A DNA stretch of 64,000 nucleotides, taken from NCBI GenBank assembly GCA_013398955.1, contig VWPU01017455.1:1-64000 (forward strand), in the 5' to 3' direction. Under the pieces are notes generated by a model, which made no database searches, was not told the origin of the DNA, and saw only the letters and a list, made by a program, of their open reading frames with translations. How positions within the stretch are numbered: position 1 is the first letter of the stretch; each line of letters begins with the position of its first letter. Below, in pieces: positions 61,691 through 64,000 of this stretch. Made by a program: the position numbers and the translations under genes. This DNA is from Callaeas wilsoni (Eukaryota > Chordata > Aves > Passeriformes > Callaeidae).

Positions 61691-64000
61691 TATCTGAACT
61701 GAAAAGGCCTTGAGAGGTGTCATACAACTGAGGAATGGTGGCAGAAGGGAAAACAAGCCAGCAAGATGGAGAGGGCAAGGTGTAGAGCACTGAAGAAAGG
61801 CAGATGTGAGCTGAAGAACTGCTGGAGGAAGAAGGCAGCTCTGTCACTCACAGTTAGGAGCAAATTAAAGGGGAAGGTAGAGAAAGAAAGGAGAGCTGGG
61901 AGGCGAATTCTGGCAATTGCAAGCAAATGCATCCAGAGGACTGGGTAGCAATTTTTCTGGTTTTCAGTCAATTTTCTAGAGCCACACTGGCTGCTGGGGA
62001 CTTCAGAGCAGCAACTGCCAGTGAATGGCTCGGAAGAAGTGACAAGTTGCACTTGTAATTTTTTCCTATCTACGTTTGTTTGTTTTTTAAACACCTCCCA
62101 GATGGTTCTAGTTGAGGAGGATGACTTCAAAAGACAGGATTCCCGTTATTCCATACAGAAAGACTGAATTGCTAAAGGAGAGTGACACTTACTTAACTAC
62201 CGATAATTGTAGGGTCCTTGCTTGAAGACATTGCATTTGTCTTGATCTTTCATTCAAGTGCAAAGCCTAATGTGTTTTGCATGAGGGAAGGAGAGCTTGT
62301 TTGGAGCTGTAATTACCAACCAGAATATGTGTTACTTTGTAGTGGGAACATACTAGAAATAGTCTCTGAAGGCTTTTATTTGTTGGGAGTGATAGCACCA
62401 TGAAGGAAGCTTAGCCTTGCCACTCCCATGTCAGTGTTAATTGGTGAATAATTCTAAAAGATCCCAGGATTAATGTACTGGTGATGGATATAGAGTGAAA
62501 AGTGAGCTTTGTTTGTTTGCCTTTTAAATAACTTTTATCTGTTGAGTGTTTCTGTTCCTTAGTAATTGTGCCGGCTATTAAAATCTACTATAGTGAATTT
62601 CTTGTTGATGTTATGGATGTACCTGCTTTGTGTGGCTAAGAAACAGAGATGTTAAAAAGCACTTAGGTGCTTAGGAGTCCGTTAGGAATATCACAGATTC
62701 CTAAATACATGTCTGCATGCACTTTGTAGCCCTTAAGGCAGTGTTGTTCAAGGTGGCCTTTTTGTTTTAAAATGGTCACTCTTTCAATAACAAAACCAAT
62801 TGTTTGCAGTCATCTACTGACTGAAACCTCTGATAGGTATGTTTCCAAGAGTAGATGAATAAAGATAATATGTGCATCTGTCTCTTGGAGGTTCCTGGCA
62901 TCTGTCAGATAAAATCGGTTCTGGGAGCAGAGGCAGAAAGACAAGTTTCTGTGGGAGCAGCTAAAAGTCTGTTTACTCTGCATTATCGGCTGTGTTGTGT
63001 AAATACAGGTCTTGTCTTCCAGCCTGTCACGCTTATTGAATTTTAGCACATCCTTTTCAACACAGGCGCCTGTGTAAGTTCAGTCATGCTCCCTTTCAGG
63101 CATCTTCTTCAGCTAGACAGGAGTTTTTTGGGGGGCATTGAGTTAATATGAAGAAACCTCTGTTCTCTTTAATTTCATCCTTGTCTTTGACACCTAGATT
63201 TGAGACTGTCACCTATCTTGCTTCAGGGAGACTTCTTGCCCAAGGGTTTCACTCTTCACTATCGCTTTCCCTTGTCCCATGTAGCCTTGCTCTGTTTGCT
63301 TCCCACGCATCCCTAGGAGGCTGAGCACAGCCTGCTTCCCCCACACCTCACACATGCAGTTACAAGTCTTTGTGCTTGCCAGCTTGTGTTGATCTCTTTT
63401 CGTCATAGCTTGAGAACATGTTCCTGCCCCCTTTTTGCTTCCTCGTGTCTCCTGTAGCTTCAATGAACTTCTTTTTTGCCCAGTTGCTACGGTTACACTG
63501 CCTTTGATGAAATCAGCTAGGCTTTCCCTTATGACTGGAGCCAGTTCTTAGCCGTACAGGTTCTGGCAGTAGTTCTGTCCATTAGTCTTTGCATAACCAT
63601 TATGTCCGTATTTTTGAGGGTCATTGTGTGTTTGTTTCTGTTCCAGGAATACTGTTATCTATGTAACAGAAGCTCATAGTCATCTCAAAAATCCAACTCA
63701 GCCTTTCAGTATACAAATCTGGCATTTTGATATTTGCTGATTCTTATTTTGGCCATTGGTCAAAACTGGTATGTGGTGTTCCCTAACCACTTTACCCCTT
63801 TTCTTCTGAAATACTATTTTACTGTCTTCTAATACTCGTATTCTTACATACAGGAAATTTCAGAACATTGTATTTACTTCCTCATGTTTTTAATGAAGGA
63901 AGTGCAATTCTTATCTGTCAACTGACATAGTGCCCCGGACTGTGTTGAGAGGCAGCTGGTGGTATAAGGAAGGGACACCCTGCTTTTGTAAGCACATGCT

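Larger units (their letters stand above)
45715..64000 (+). other. MARCHF8: MARCHF8 intron 2, right part (continues off-window)
   Basis: About 18.3 kb with no MARCHF8 exon recognised. It contains A/C-rich tracts (46732-46892, 51902-52016), a T/TTA tract (47450-47474), an 18-bp palindrome (49759-49776), a TG/TA tract (50651-50674), a hairpin (54814-54835), possible CR1 scraps (56004-56030, 61658-61690) and an unidentified GC-rich exon-like block (57763-57972). A 155-codon + strand frame at 58134-58601 has a cysteine/histidine/phenylalanine-rich translation with no domain I recognise, and is probably chance. Confidence 0.55.

Noticed and set aside
1..64000. CRISPR arrays, bacterial operons, tRNA/rRNA genes, intact endogenous retrovirus
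   Set aside because: No regularly spaced direct repeats, clover-leaf sequences, rRNA signatures or LTR-gag-pol arrangement were seen. The sequence is vertebrate intron.

Overview
The window reads as vertebrate, almost certainly avian, nuclear DNA. It is intron-dominated and has no bacterial-style gene packing. Its recognisable dispersed repeats are CR1 LINE pieces with a CR1-type 3' end, and its one identifiable protein exon matches the N-terminus of MARCHF8 (MARCH8, c-MIR), a membrane RING-CH E3 ubiquitin ligase. I infer the class (bird) from the CR1 content and the exon sequence; I cannot name the species.

Layout on the + strand. Positions 1-146 are a dense CpG island with a GC box. It serves as promoter and non-coding first exon, ends at a good splice donor (CTG|GTAAGA), and is cut by the window's left edge. 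Positions 147-21473 are a 21.3-kb first intron in which I see only short simple repeats, hairpins and chance ORFs. Exon 2 (21474-21652) carries the end of the 5' leader, two short upstream ORFs and the first 32 codons of MARCHF8, and ends in phase 0 at CAG|GTACTG. From 21653 to the right edge is second intron. I found no further MARCHF8 exon by eye, so the RING-CH domain, both membrane segments and the C-terminal tail should lie beyond 64000.

Intron 2 holds a 5'-truncated CR1 on the minus strand (about 38231-38531) and a longer plus-strand CR1 (about 44946-45714). The second CR1 has a broken reverse-transcriptase C-terminus, the only ambiguous base in the window (N at 45504) and two local direct duplications. 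Intron 2 also has A/C-rich tracts (46.7 and 51.9 kb), microsatellites, a G-quadruplex-type run (27621-27646) and an isolated GC-rich, exon-like block at 57.76-57.97 kb whose minus strand is open with coding-like codon use but which I cannot identify.

The most interesting supported signal is in the MARCHF8 leader. The first AUG of the spliced message opens a 13-codon uORF in an optimal context. Its stop is directly followed by a second, 8-codon uORF whose UGA overlaps the MARCHF8 AUG (UGAUG). That arrangement suggests translation by termination-reinitiation. I found no self-contained novel system such as a CRISPR array, operon, intact virus or active transposon. Most of the window is ordinary intron.
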